A DNA stretch of 16,916 bases from assembly GCA_030696545.1 (NCBI GenBank), contig JAUYSA010000065.1, positions 1 through 16,916 of the forward strand, in the 5' to 3' direction. A program made the translations under genes and the position numbers. Shown here one piece after another: positions 1-7,283 of this stretch; the stretch's first letter is position 1, and every line of letters begins with the position of its first letter. This DNA is from Hyphomonadaceae bacterium. Its GTDB lineage: Bacteria > Pseudomonadota > Alphaproteobacteria > Caulobacterales > Hyphomonadaceae. Under the pieces are notes generated by a model. That model saw only the letters and a program-made list of their open reading frames with translations. It ran no database searches and was not told where the DNA came from.

Positions 1-1068
1 AACGCGCTGGGCGTGTTTGCGCTGCACGCGAACTATATCGGCATGGTCCGCGCCGCGATGCGGAAGGGGCACCTGTCGGACAATGTGGTTATCGTGGGGG
101 CCACCCAAGCCGCCGCGCGGATCGTTTCGCGCAACGCGGAAGAGCGCGAGCTGAACATTGTCGGCTATTTCGACGATCGATCAGGGCGAAGCGCCGCCAC
201 CCTGATGGGTGACACCCCATTCCTTGGCGGCGTTGATGACCTGCTCGCCTGGGACGGCCTGCCGGAGGTTGACCGTATCGTTGTCACGGTGACATCGACA
301 GCGCAGGCGCGCGTGCGCGAGCTGATCGACCGCATCCGCAATCTGCCGCAGGAAATCATCCTCGTTCTTGACCTCGACGGGTTCAATCCCGAGCAGACCT
401 CGCTGGCCCGGGTGGTGGACGCGCCGGCGGCATACATCTCCGGCGCGCCGAAGGATCTGCGGCGCGCGGCGATCAAGCGCGTATTCGATGTGTGTGTAGC
501 GGCGTCCGCACTCGTTGTGCTCGCCCTGCCGATGGCGGTGATCGCTCTTCTGGTGCATCTGGACAGTGCGGGGCCGGTGTTCTTCCGGCAGAAACGCCAC
601 GGCTTCAACAATGAGATCATCCGCGTGTGGAAGTTTCGCACGATGCGCCCTGACAAGCGCGCAGAGGAAGGCATCATCCGCCAGACGACGGCCAACGATC
701 CCAGGGTTACGCGTCTCGGCCGTTTCCTGCGCCTGACGAGCCTGGACGAGCTGCCGCAACTGTTGAACGTGCTGAAGGGCGAGATGTCGATCGTGGGCCC
801 ACGCCCACATGCAGTGGGCATGACGGCGGGCTCGATCGAAGTCACGCGCACGGTTGGCGACTATGCCCACAGGCATCGCATGAAGCCCGGCATGACCGGC
901 TGGGCACAGATCAACGGCTCGCGCGGCCCCTGCCACACGCCGGAGGAAGTGCGCGAGCGCGTTCGGCTGGACATGGATTATGTGAAGCGCGCCTCGATCT
1001 GGCTGGATGCATGGATAGTGGTGATGACCATCCCCTGTCTGCTCGGCGACAAGCAGAGGGCCAGATAA
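1..1068 (+). CDS. hfsE: Polyprenyl-phosphate sugar-1-phosphate transferase, HfsE/WcaJ type (5' partial)
   Basis: This enzyme would start the repeat unit by moving a sugar-1-phosphate from a nucleotide sugar to undecaprenyl phosphate at the inner membrane. The frame is open to the window edge. A GTG at 13 exists, but family members have several N-terminal membrane helices that are missing here, so the gene almost certainly begins upstream. Counting from that GTG, residues about 20-145 form the Rossmann-like CoA_binding_3 region (DNVVIVGA, then GYFDDRSG). The bacterial sugar transferase domain follows from about residue 152: KRVFDV with a membrane re-entrant helix, PVFFRQKRHG, WKFRTM, LDELPQL, SIVGPRPH, KPGMTGWAQ. 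These motifs are intact. The stop is one base before hfsG, so the two are an operon. The name hfsE rests on the neighbours (hfsG, hfsH, hfsC, hfsB, hfsA, hfsD). By sequence alone it could equally be a PssY/PssZ-like paralogue. Confidence 0.88.
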   Translation, partial: NALGVFALHANYIGMVRAAMRKGHLSDNVVIVGATQAAARIVSRNAEERELNIVGYFDDRSGRSAATLMGDTPFLGGVDDLLAWDGLPEVDRIVVTVTSTAQARVRELIDRIRNLPQEIILVLDLDGFNPEQTSLARVVDAPAAYISGAPKDLRRAAIKRVFDVCVAASALVVLALPMAVIALLVHLDSAGPVFFRQKRHGFNNEIIRVWKFRTMRPDKRAEEGIIRQTTANDPRVTRLGRFLRLTSLDELPQLLNVLKGEMSIVGPRPHAVGMTAGSIEVTRTVGDYAHRHRMKPGMTGWAQINGSRGPCHTPEEVRERVRLDMDYVKRASIWLDAWIVVMTIPCLLGDKQRAR

Positions 1069-1069
1069 C

Positions 1070-2044
1070 ATGCACCCGGCGAAATATGTTCTTGAGCGCA
1101 CCTGGCGTCTCCGCGAGCTGGAGACGATCCATGACAACGTCTTCTGGCGCGGCGCGATCCCACGCATCTCGATCTGCGTTCCGACGCTCCATCACGACGT
1201 GTCCCCCCTGCTGGAAGGCCTCTCGAAATGCGAGGCCACGGATGCGATCGAAGTCATCGTCTATGACGATGGCAGCCGGGATCACGACCTGCTGGCGCGT
1301 ATGCAAGCCAATGCAGGCCACGCCAATGCTGCCGTGCGCATTGTTTCGGCCCACCGCAACAAGGGTCGCGCCGCCGCACGCAATGCCGCGATCGCTCACG
1401 CACGTGCCGACTGGATCCTGATGGTCGACGCCGACATGACGCCGGATACGCCGGTATTCCTGCAGGCATATCTCGACGCGATCGACCACGCCGGGCGCCC
1501 CTCCATCATCGTCGGAGGCTATTCCCTGCTATCGGCGCCGAATGATCGCGCTTACGCCCTTCATCGCTGGCAAGCGCGGAAATCCGAGTGCATTCCCGCA
1601 ACCGAGCGCAGCAAGGCGCCCAGCCGATATGTGTTTTCGTCCAACGTTCTGGTGCATCGCGCGGTGCTGGATGCCTGCCCGTTCGACGAGAATTTTACGG
1701 GCTGGGGCTGGGAAGATACGGATTGGGGGCTCAATGCGCAGAAGCGCTTCCCCATCCTGCACATCGACAACACGGCAACGCATCTTGGGCTCGACAGCGC
1801 GGCGCAGCTGATGGGCAAGTATGCGCGTTCTGGCGCGAACTTCGCGCGGATGGCGGCGCGACATCCGGAAGACGCCGCTGCGATGCCTCTCTTCCGCATG
1901 GCGACGCGCTTGCGCGCCGTGCCTTTCCGCAAGTCTTTCAAGTGGCTCGCAGCGGATGTTGCAAAGTCCGAGAGCTTCCCCCTAGCCCTGCGCGGCCGCG
2001 CCCTGAAGACCTGGCGCGCGCTGGTCTATGCGGAGGCGCTGTGA
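1070..2044 (+). CDS. hfsG: Family 2 glycosyltransferase of the holdfast/EPS locus (HfsG-like)
   Basis: This is a 324-residue cytoplasmic GT-A glycosyltransferase expected to add a sugar to the lipid-linked repeat unit. Visible motifs are PRISICVPTL at 31-40 (first beta strand), the nucleotide-binding YDDGSRD at 65-71, NKGRAAARN around 97-105, the metal-binding DAD at 120-122 (VDADM), and an acceptor-side GWGWEDTDWG at 211-220, the ED-containing motif of this family. There is no signal peptide or membrane span. ATG 1070 lies one base after the hfsE stop, and the TGA overlaps the next start (TGATG), so hfsE-hfsG-hfsH look translationally coupled. In Caulobacter the flippase gene hfsF lies between hfsE and hfsG, but not here. 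The GT2 assignment is strong. The hfsG name depends on synteny, and other GT2 genes of the pathway (hfsJ, hfsL) cannot be excluded. Confidence 0.88.
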   Translation: MHPAKYVLERTWRLRELETIHDNVFWRGAIPRISICVPTLHHDVSPLLEGLSKCEATDAIEVIVYDDGSRDHDLLARMQANAGHANAAVRIVSAHRNKGRAAARNAAIAHARADWILMVDADMTPDTPVFLQAYLDAIDHAGRPSIIVGGYSLLSAPNDRAYALHRWQARKSECIPATERSKAPSRYVFSSNVLVHRAVLDACPFDENFTGWGWEDTDWGLNAQKRFPILHIDNTATHLGLDSAAQLMGKYARSGANFARMAARHPEDAAAMPLFRMATRLRAVPFRKSFKWLAADVAKSESFPLALRGRALKTWRALVYAEAL

Positions 2045-2814
2045 TGGTGCAGTGGACCTACACTCCCTCGCGCTCGCCGCCGGCAAAGGTGCAGCGGCGT
2101 GTCGTTCAGTGGCGCAAGGCGTGCCATGCGGAGGTCGCGCCAGATCGGCCGGTGGTGACGTTCACATTCGACGACTTTCCGAAATCTGCTCTCAATGGCG
2201 CCGACATTGTCGAGCGCTATGGCGGGCGTGCGGGATTCTATGCCTGCACGTCTTTTGTCGGTCAGCGTAGTCCCGTGATGGGCGAGATGTTCGATGGCGC
2301 GACGCTGGCAGAACTGCGTGCGCGTGGGCACGAGATCGGCGCGCATACGCATTCGCATCTCGATTGCGCGCGGGCCGGCCTTGCGAAAGTGGAACGTGAT
2401 ATTGGCGAAAACCTTGTCGCCCTGTCCGAAATCGGCCACCACGAAACGGTCTCGTCGTTTGCATTTCCCTATGGCGAGACGAGCTATTCGGCGAAGCGCT
2501 GGGTGGGAGATGTGTTTGCGACAGGACGCGGCATCCTGCCGGGCGTGAATGTTGGCGATTGTGATCGCAGCCAGTTGCGGGCGGTTGAGCTTGGCGCATC
2601 GGCCATGCATCGCCGCCGCGCCCTCGCCGCACTCAAAACCGCAATCGATGCAAAGGGCTGGCTATTCTTCTTCACGCACGATGTAAGCCGGACGCCCACA
2701 GACTACGGCGTGCCTGCGGACCTGCTTGAAGAACTTGCGTTGCGGGCGGTTGAGGCCGGCGCCGTGCTGGCGACGCCGACGTTTGGCGCTGTGCTTTCCG
2801 GCGTGATCGACTAG
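2044..2814 (+). CDS. hfsH: Polysaccharide deacetylase, CE4/NodB family (HfsH-like)
   Basis: The 256-residue protein should remove acetyl groups from N-acetylated sugars of the polysaccharide. In Caulobacter, HfsH does this for holdfast GlcNAc and affects adhesion and anchoring. The CE4 motifs are in order: TFDD at 41-44 (catalytic-base and metal Asp), HTHSH at 101-105 (the H-x3-H zinc ligands), FPYG at 141-144, and FFTHD at 209-213 with His212. There is no signal peptide, which suggests action on a cytoplasmic lipid-linked intermediate. I chose ATG 2044, which overlaps the hfsG TGA, over a GTG three bases upstream and over far-upstream starts that would overlap hfsG by about 450 bases. The length fits a compact HfsH. 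The TAG stop shares the CTAG at 2811-2814 with the convergent hfsC stop. Confidence 0.88.
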   Translation: MVQWTYTPSRSPPAKVQRRVVQWRKACHAEVAPDRPVVTFTFDDFPKSALNGADIVERYGGRAGFYACTSFVGQRSPVMGEMFDGATLAELRARGHEIGAHTHSHLDCARAGLAKVERDIGENLVALSEIGHHETVSSFAFPYGETSYSAKRWVGDVFATGRGILPGVNVGDCDRSQLRAVELGASAMHRRRALAALKTAIDAKGWLFFFTHDVSRTPTDYGVPADLLEELALRAVEAGAVLATPTFGAVLSGVID

Positions 2815-4082
2815 GTCAGGTTGGCCCCGGCCGCGAACGGGGGAAGAACTTCAGCCGAACGTCTTGCTTCCATCGCCAGCTTGGCCGCGACGAACGCGTA
2901 GGTCGCCCACAAGATGCTGTTCTGAGCGAGGATGATGCTTTCCGACATGGCGAAGAGCATGAACTGCGCAAGGAAGCCGATAGCAAAGACGCCGGTCGGT
3001 GAGACAAGCGAAAGCTTCGCCGCGCGCCAGGCCGACGCCGCCACATCTATTGAGAAGATGACAACGCCGGTCAGGCCGAGAGAGATGGCGAGATCGAGCC
3101 AGCCATTGTGGCCAGAGGGCGCGTTCCAGTCGACGGCTCGTTCCAGCCAGTAGCGGGGTTCGGAGTCGAGGCCCCAGAAGGCAAGGTATCCGTAACCTAG
3201 CGCCGGCTTCTTCTCTATGGCGGCGGCGAGTTCGACCCAGATGTCCGTCCGGCCAGTGAGCGTTGCATCTTTCCCGATCACGCCGAGAAGGACGCCGGGC
3301 GCTATAACATAGATCATCACCGCTGCTGCCAGGACGCACGCCGCGCCCCACACGAGCGCCAGCGACCAGCGCCGTCCCTTGAGCATCCACCAGGCCGCCA
3401 TCAACACGGCAAGGCCCAGCGACGCTCCCAGCAAGGCCGTGGCCGATTTCGAAAGCACGACGAGCAGCAAGGAAAGAACAAGACCGGCGCCCCACCATTT
3501 GCGATAGCGCGCATCGCGCCATGCGAGAAAGGCAAACAGGAAGGATGCGCGCGCTGCGTGGCCGCCCAGCGCGTTCTTCTCGCTCCAGCCGCCTGACCAT
3601 GCGCCGGGGTGAACTTCATGCATCACGGCGAACCCCGGCGCGACGACGCCCGCGATGAAACTGGCAGCCATCAGGCCGAACCATACGACAGCAAGCAGGC
3701 GCAACGCGGATATCCAGTCGTAGCGGGCAGCGAGATAGACGCCCAACAGCGTGGTGGTCAGGACAGCTATGCCACGGCGGAAACTCAGCTCCGGATCGAT
3801 CGACCAGAGCGCAGATGCAACTGCAAGAAGTGCAAGCAAAACAAGCCATGGCGAACGGAACATCACACGCCACACATCCCTGCCGGCGACGATGAGACCG
3901 ACGCCGATCAGCCCGTAGAAAGGCAACCAGAGAAAGCGCAGGAGCGTGCTTTCGGGGACTTCGCCGGTGACATCAACGGCGCCTGGCGACAGCAGGCGCG
4001 GCAGGAAGGCTTCGGCGAACATGAAGAGCGTCGCGCCCGCCAGCACCAGTTCGACGCGGCCGACCGGGCGCCGGGCGATCAT
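2811..4082 (-). CDS. hfsC: O-antigen-ligase/Wzy-type polysaccharide polymerase (HfsC-like)
   Basis: This is a 423-residue integral inner-membrane protein of about ten or more helices with the features of the Wzy/O-antigen ligase family, expected to polymerise exported repeat units in the periplasm. Hydrophobic segments begin near residue 12 and continue to about 400. Conserved elements include GGWSEKNALGG at 164-174, LSKSATA at 210-216, TGRTDIW at 276-282, ALGYGY at 294-299, and SGHNGWLDL at 323-331, which ends the large periplasmic loop typical of the family. ATG 4082 overlaps the upstream hfsB stop by four bases (ATGA), so translation is probably coupled in an hfsA-hfsB-hfsC operon. In Caulobacter, hfsC likewise ends toward hfsH, which supports the name. 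A polymerase paralogue such as HfsI is the alternative. Confidence 0.87.
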   Translation of the reverse strand: MIARRPVGRVELVLAGATLFMFAEAFLPRLLSPGAVDVTGEVPESTLLRFLWLPFYGLIGVGLIVAGRDVWRVMFRSPWLVLLALLAVASALWSIDPELSFRRGIAVLTTTLLGVYLAARYDWISALRLLAVVWFGLMAASFIAGVVAPGFAVMHEVHPGAWSGGWSEKNALGGHAARASFLFAFLAWRDARYRKWWGAGLVLSLLLVVLSKSATALLGASLGLAVLMAAWWMLKGRRWSLALVWGAACVLAAAVMIYVIAPGVLLGVIGKDATLTGRTDIWVELAAAIEKKPALGYGYLAFWGLDSEPRYWLERAVDWNAPSGHNGWLDLAISLGLTGVVIFSIDVAASAWRAAKLSLVSPTGVFAIGFLAQFMLFAMSESIILAQNSILWATYAFVAAKLAMEARRSAEVLPPFAAGANLT

Positions 4083-4774
4083 CTGGAGAGGCGGTCGACA
4101 AACAGCGCGTCTGGCTTTTCGCGGTTCAGCACGACGCCGGCGACGCGCCCGCCATGCGCTTCGATCTCGCGCCGCACCGCGTCGACATCCTGCGGCGATG
4201 TTTCATCGGCTTTGACGACGATGACGGTCTTGTCCATCTGCGAGGTGATGGCGAGGCCGGTGCCTGCGAGTTCCATAGCGGGGGCATCGACGACGGCCCA
4301 GTCAGTCGCGGCGCGAACCGCTTGCCAGTAAGCGGGCTGCGTCTTGATGCGGATGCTGTGAGCGGGCTTGAGGCGGCTGGCGTCGAACTGCGTGACCATG
4401 AGGCGGGTTTCGCCAACACGATGGGCGGTGAACATGCCAAGTCCTTGAACAGCCTCTGGCAGGTCTGGCTCAACCGAGAAGAAGGGCTGTGTCTTGAGCG
4501 CCGCCGAGTATGGCGGGCCAACACCGCCGAACGCTTCGGCAAATGAGCCGACGGCAAAAGTGTTGAATAGATGGTTGCGCTTGAGATCGAGGTCGATGAG
4601 CCAGACCGGCTTGCGGGCTTGCTCGGCCGCCAGCAGGGCGAATGCAGCGGCGACGCTGGATACGCCTTCGCCTGAGCGGGCGGAGATGAACATGACGGAG
4701 CGGCCGCCGTCCGTTGCGGGCGTCTGCGAGAGCGAGCGATGGAGCTCTTTGAGATCGGCGCGCAGGTCTCTCAT
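4079..4774 (-). CDS. hfsB: BY-kinase-like P-loop protein partnering HfsA (HfsB-like), degenerate Walker A
   Basis: This 231-residue cytoplasmic protein has the fold signature of the CpsD/Wzc-C tyrosine autokinase group, which controls polymer length and export by acting on the Wzz partner. The P-loop region reads SARSGEGVSSVA from residue 31; the expected form is GEGKS/T, so the phosphate-binding lysine is Val38. The Walker A' equivalent LIDLDLKRN (59-67, Asp61 and Asp63) and the Walker B equivalent WAVVDAP (159-165, Asp163) remain. The C-terminus ends VDRLSR and has no tyrosine cluster; the only tyrosines I see are 89 and 149. It may therefore be a pseudokinase or structural partner. It overlaps hfsA and hfsC by four bases each (ATGA). 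The split arrangement of a separate Wzz-like HfsA and ATPase HfsB matches Caulobacter. Confidence 0.85.
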   Translation of the reverse strand: MRDLRADLKELHRSLSQTPATDGGRSVMFISARSGEGVSSVAAAFALLAAEQARKPVWLIDLDLKRNHLFNTFAVGSFAEAFGGVGPPYSAALKTQPFFSVEPDLPEAVQGLGMFTAHRVGETRLMVTQFDASRLKPAHSIRIKTQPAYWQAVRAATDWAVVDAPAMELAGTGLAITSQMDKTVIVVKADETSPQDVDAVRREIEAHGGRVAGVVLNREKPDALFVDRLSR

Positions 4775-6339
4775 GCTGCGCGGTCCCTCGCCGTGGCGAG
4801 CACGCGCATGTTCAGCGTGCGTTCGATCGAACCGGCTGTGGGAAAGCTGGAGACCGACCAGGCGCGCAGAAGACCCGCTGCGAGGGCTGTCAGCAGGCCG
4901 AAGATGGCGGCGGCGATGGCGATCATGCGCTTGGTGCTGTCGCCGCGTGTGGGCGGACGAGCAGCTTCGTAAACGGAGATGTTGTCGACACTGCGCGAAG
5001 CAAGTTCGCTGCGGGCGCGTTCGGTCTGTTCGCGGGTGGCGAATGTGCCGGCGGATGTTTCGAGCGCGTCGCGATCGCGCTTCATGCGTTGGTATTCGGG
5101 CTCAAGCGCGGCCAGTTGCGCGATCTGGGCTTCGGCTTCGCGCTTCTGCGTGACCAGCGCGGCGGAACGGCCCGTCAGCGCGCTTATGTTGGCGGTTTGC
5201 ACAGCGCGGTCGGCTTCAAGCGCCTGCCAGGTGGGGTTGGGGCCGATGCGGCGCAGGCCCTGTGCGGGCGCGGATTTCAGGAAGGCTTCGAGCTGGGCGA
5301 TCTTTCGATCGACATCTTTGACGACGCGGCTGTCCGGCAGGTAGCGCGCCAGAAGATCTTCGCGTTCGAGACGCAGCTTCACCAGATCCTGTTCGGACGT
5401 GGTCTCCACGTAGAGATCGACGTCTTTCGGCGTGGACGCGATCTGGCGTGTGAGGCCGTGGGATTTGGCTTCGGCTTCGCGCAGTGAGGCTTCGACCTTG
5501 GCGAGTTCATCGGAGATATCCGCGAACAGCTTTCTGGAGGCCGCCGCTTCGGCTTCGAAATCGCTGAGGCCGCTTTTCGCGAGGAATTCACGGAGGGATT
5601 TGTCGGACTCAGCCAACCTGCCCTCGATCACGTCGCGCTGTTCGGAGAGGCCCACAGCGCCTTTTCCAGAGAGAACTTCCTGACGGTATTTCAGGTATTC
5701 CGTGACGAAACGGTTGAGCGTGGCGGCGGCGAGCGCCGGGTCTTCATGCGCATAGGTCATGCGCAGGATCGAGGATTTCGGTGCGGTTGAAACATCGAAG
5801 TCGGCTGCGAACGCTTCAAGCGCTTCCTGATCGACTTCATACGAAGCGCCATCTCGGGCGCGCAGCTTGGCTTCGGCGAACGCGGGATAAAGGCGCGACA
5901 GGCCGATGCCGGCTATGACGCGCTCTGCGATCACAGGAGAACGCGCTAGCTCGGTTTCGGCTTGAAGCACTTCTTCCTGCTGCGGGAAGGCGCCCTTGGC
6001 GGCGTCGCCGATGATCGGATCGAACACATACTCCTGTCCCAACCGCACAAGCAGGCGCGTGTTTGCCGAGAACTTTGTGGGCGCGAGAAGCGTGATCGCG
6101 ACGCCAATCAGCGCGATTGGAAGGAAGACAAGCAACATCAGCCACTTGGCGCGCCATAGTTGAAGCAGCGTATCAGCGACGCCGAGCTTCGGGCGCAGTC
6201 TCGCGATGCGCGGTTGCGCGCGCGGCGCGGGCGCGCCGGCAGACGTACGTTCTGTCCAAGCTTCTACGCTCAAGGGGACACTGATCCCATGGTTAACGCG
6301 CCAGCCTTCACCCGCGCCGCTTAAGAAGCGGTTATCCAT
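4771..6339 (-). CDS. hfsA: Wzz/GNVR polysaccharide co-polymerase (HfsA-like)
   Basis: This is a 522-residue inner-membrane chain-length determinant and export co-polymerase. Membrane helix 1 is at about 67-86 (KWLMLLVFLPIALIGVAITL). A large periplasmic part follows, with the Wzz-type start LLAPTKFSANTRLLV, an alpha-helical coiled-coil stretch at about 230-440, and the GNVR-like segment before helix 2 at about 472-491. A 30-residue cytoplasmic tail has no kinase domain, so HfsB supplies that part. The chosen ATG 6339 has no good Shine-Dalgarno sequence and lies only 19 bases from the divergent hfsD start. A TTG at 6273 would give about 500 residues (MSVEAWTERT...) and free a more normal-sized promoter region. 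The gene couples to hfsB by an ATGA overlap. Family assignment is firm; the start is not. Confidence 0.86.
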   Translation of the reverse strand: MDNRFLSGAGEGWRVNHGISVPLSVEAWTERTSAGAPAPRAQPRIARLRPKLGVADTLLQLWRAKWLMLLVFLPIALIGVAITLLAPTKFSANTRLLVRLGQEYVFDPIIGDAAKGAFPQQEEVLQAETELARSPVIAERVIAGIGLSRLYPAFAEAKLRARDGASYEVDQEALEAFAADFDVSTAPKSSILRMTYAHEDPALAAATLNRFVTEYLKYRQEVLSGKGAVGLSEQRDVIEGRLAESDKSLREFLAKSGLSDFEAEAAASRKLFADISDELAKVEASLREAEAKSHGLTRQIASTPKDVDLYVETTSEQDLVKLRLEREDLLARYLPDSRVVKDVDRKIAQLEAFLKSAPAQGLRRIGPNPTWQALEADRAVQTANISALTGRSAALVTQKREAEAQIAQLAALEPEYQRMKRDRDALETSAGTFATREQTERARSELASRSVDNISVYEAARPPTRGDSTKRMIAIAAAIFGLLTALAAGLLRAWSVSSFPTAGSIERTLNMRVLATARDRAA

Positions 6340-6358
6340 TCACGGGCAAACGTTAATC
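6274..6358. promoter_or_regulatory. Candidate hfsA/hfsD divergent control region with dyad and CtrA-like near-match
   Basis: With the starts given here the divergent gap is only 6340-6358, so promoters must run into the 5' coding end of hfsA unless hfsA starts at TTG 6273. The stretch holds a perfect dyad, CCGCTT-AAG-AAGCGG (6317-6331). It also holds TTAA-N7-TTAT at 6321-6335, seven of the eight fixed bases of the CtrA consensus TTAA-N7-TTAA. Further TTAA tetramers lie at 6293-6296 and 6353-6356, three within about 65 bases of GC-rich DNA. I see no convincing -35/-10 pair. The regulatory role and CtrA involvement are inference. Confidence 0.4.
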
Positions 6359-7075
6359 ATGTCGGGTCTGCGTCTATCCGTCCTCGCCGGCGCCGCCGGG
6401 CTTGTCGCGCTATCGGGCTGCATGGGCGACCCGTTGCCGAAGCAAAGCCCTGATTTTCCAATAGCTTCTTACCCGAAATGGCGCGCTGAAGACGAAGCGT
6501 ACCGCTTCTATCCCGGCGACAAGTTCCGCGTGGACGTGCGCACGGCCCCCGAATTATCTGGCGAATTCACGATCGGGCCGGACGGCCGTATCGCCCTTCC
6601 GACCATCGGCGCTGTCATGGCGGGCGGCCAGACGGTCGGGGAACTCAAGGGCGCGATCGAGAATATCTACGCCAACGAACTGCGCGATCCTTCGCTGGTG
6701 ATCACGCCGACAGACTTCGGTTCGCAGAAAGTCTTTGTCGGCGGAGAAGTGAAAGCGCCCGGCGTGTTCGAGTTGCCCGGCGAGATAGACGTGCTGCAGG
6801 CGATCCTGCTGGCGGGCGGCTGGACCGAGGAAGGCAAGCCGACGCATGTTATCGTCATGCGCCGCGTTCCCGGCGGCGAACTGATGACGCGCGTTGTCGA
6901 CGTGCGTAACGGACTGGCGCGGAGCAACCTCTATGACATCGGCCCGCTGCACCGCTTTGATGTGGTCTATGTCAGCCGGAAGATGATCGCAGACGAGAAC
7001 CTGTTCGTGAGGCAGTTCATCCGCGACGCCCTGCCGATAGACTTCTCGCTGTTCTACGATGTGGCGCGGTTCTGA
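6359..7075 (+). CDS. hfsD: Wza-type polysaccharide export lipoprotein (HfsD-like)
   Basis: The 238-residue outer-membrane export protein would form the channel for the polymer. Residues 1-21 are a lipoprotein signal with lipobox LSGC (Cys21). A Poly_export (PF02563-type) domain follows at about 50-118 (YPGDKFRVDVRT, then the PDGRIALPTIG core). An SLBB-type domain starts at KVFVGGEVKAPGVFELPG (124-141) and runs to about 205. It is much shorter than Escherichia coli Wza and resembles HfsD/ExoF-type exporters. I chose ATG 6359 because the signal peptide starts exactly there; an in-frame ATG at 6206 would add 51 residues ahead of the signal and lie inside antisense hfsA. No clear Shine-Dalgarno precedes it. 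It is divergent from hfsA, whereas my recollection of Caulobacter is hfsD at the head of hfsDABC on one strand. Confidence 0.88.
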   Translation: MSGLRLSVLAGAAGLVALSGCMGDPLPKQSPDFPIASYPKWRAEDEAYRFYPGDKFRVDVRTAPELSGEFTIGPDGRIALPTIGAVMAGGQTVGELKGAIENIYANELRDPSLVITPTDFGSQKVFVGGEVKAPGVFELPGEIDVLQAILLAGGWTEEGKPTHVIVMRRVPGGELMTRVVDVRNGLARSNLYDIGPLHRFDVVYVSRKMIADENLFVRQFIRDALPIDFSLFYDVARF

Positions 7076-7089
7076 CGTCGGCGCCGACG
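7076..7089 (+). terminator. Perfect 14-base palindrome just after hfsD
   Basis: CGTCGGCGCCGACG follows the hfsD TGA directly and equals its own reverse complement. It could fold as a small GC-rich hairpin and end or protect the hfsD transcript. No U-tract follows (AAACCTTTGC), so it is a weak candidate for intrinsic termination and may instead be a protein-binding site or chance. Confidence 0.3.
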
Positions 7090-7111
7090 AAACCTTTGCT
7101 GCCCCCATCCA

Positions 7112-7218
7112 TCGTCATTCCTGAAACGCCGCAGGCGTTATCAGGAACCCAGGAACTGCGCTCACTCGCCCCCGGGTTCCGGCTCTCCAGTGCTGCGCAC
7201 TTCCGGCCGGAATGACGA
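7112..7218. repeat. Structured intergenic repeat with 10-base terminal inverted repeats (MITE/REP-like)
   Basis: The 107-base unit begins TCGTCATTCC (7112-7121) and ends with its exact reverse complement GGAATGACGA (7209-7218). Three further inverted repeats lie inside. CCTGAAACGCC pairs with GGCGTTATCAGG around loop GCA (7120-7145, one bulged base). GGAACCC (7144-7150) pairs with GGGTTCC (7174-7180). AGTGC-TGC-GCACT lies at 7189-7201. The whole can fold as a multi-arm structure. It lies between hfsD and the PLP-enzyme gene and contains no coding sequence. Dispersed repeats opening with GTCATTCC are, as I recall, common in alphaproteobacterial genomes. No second copy was noticed in this window. 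Confidence 0.65.
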
Positions 7219-7283
7219 CAAAGGGCTGCCCAAATCGGCAATCACATCTTCCCCCGGTACAGCGACACGCCTACAAACACGGC

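Noticed and set aside
181..1167. Long antisense open frame opposite hfsE (328 codons)
   Set aside because: Opposite a gene with complete family motifs. The translation is rich in Arg, His and Ala with no recognisable domain, as expected for the shadow of GC-rich coding DNA.
1588..2043. N-terminal extension of the deacetylase frame into hfsG
   Set aside because: It would overlap hfsG almost entirely in its 3' half and has low-complexity Arg/Ala content. ATG 2044 coupled to the hfsG stop gives a normal HfsH length.
3609..5153. Antisense frames of 130-240 codons opposite hfsC, hfsB and hfsA
   Set aside because: Composition is that of reverse-frame translations and no motifs are seen. The opposite strand holds three coupled, well-recognised genes.
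6206..6358. Upstream ATG for hfsD
   Set aside because: It would place 51 residues before a clear lipoprotein signal (LSGC, Cys21 from ATG 6359) and run inside antisense hfsA.
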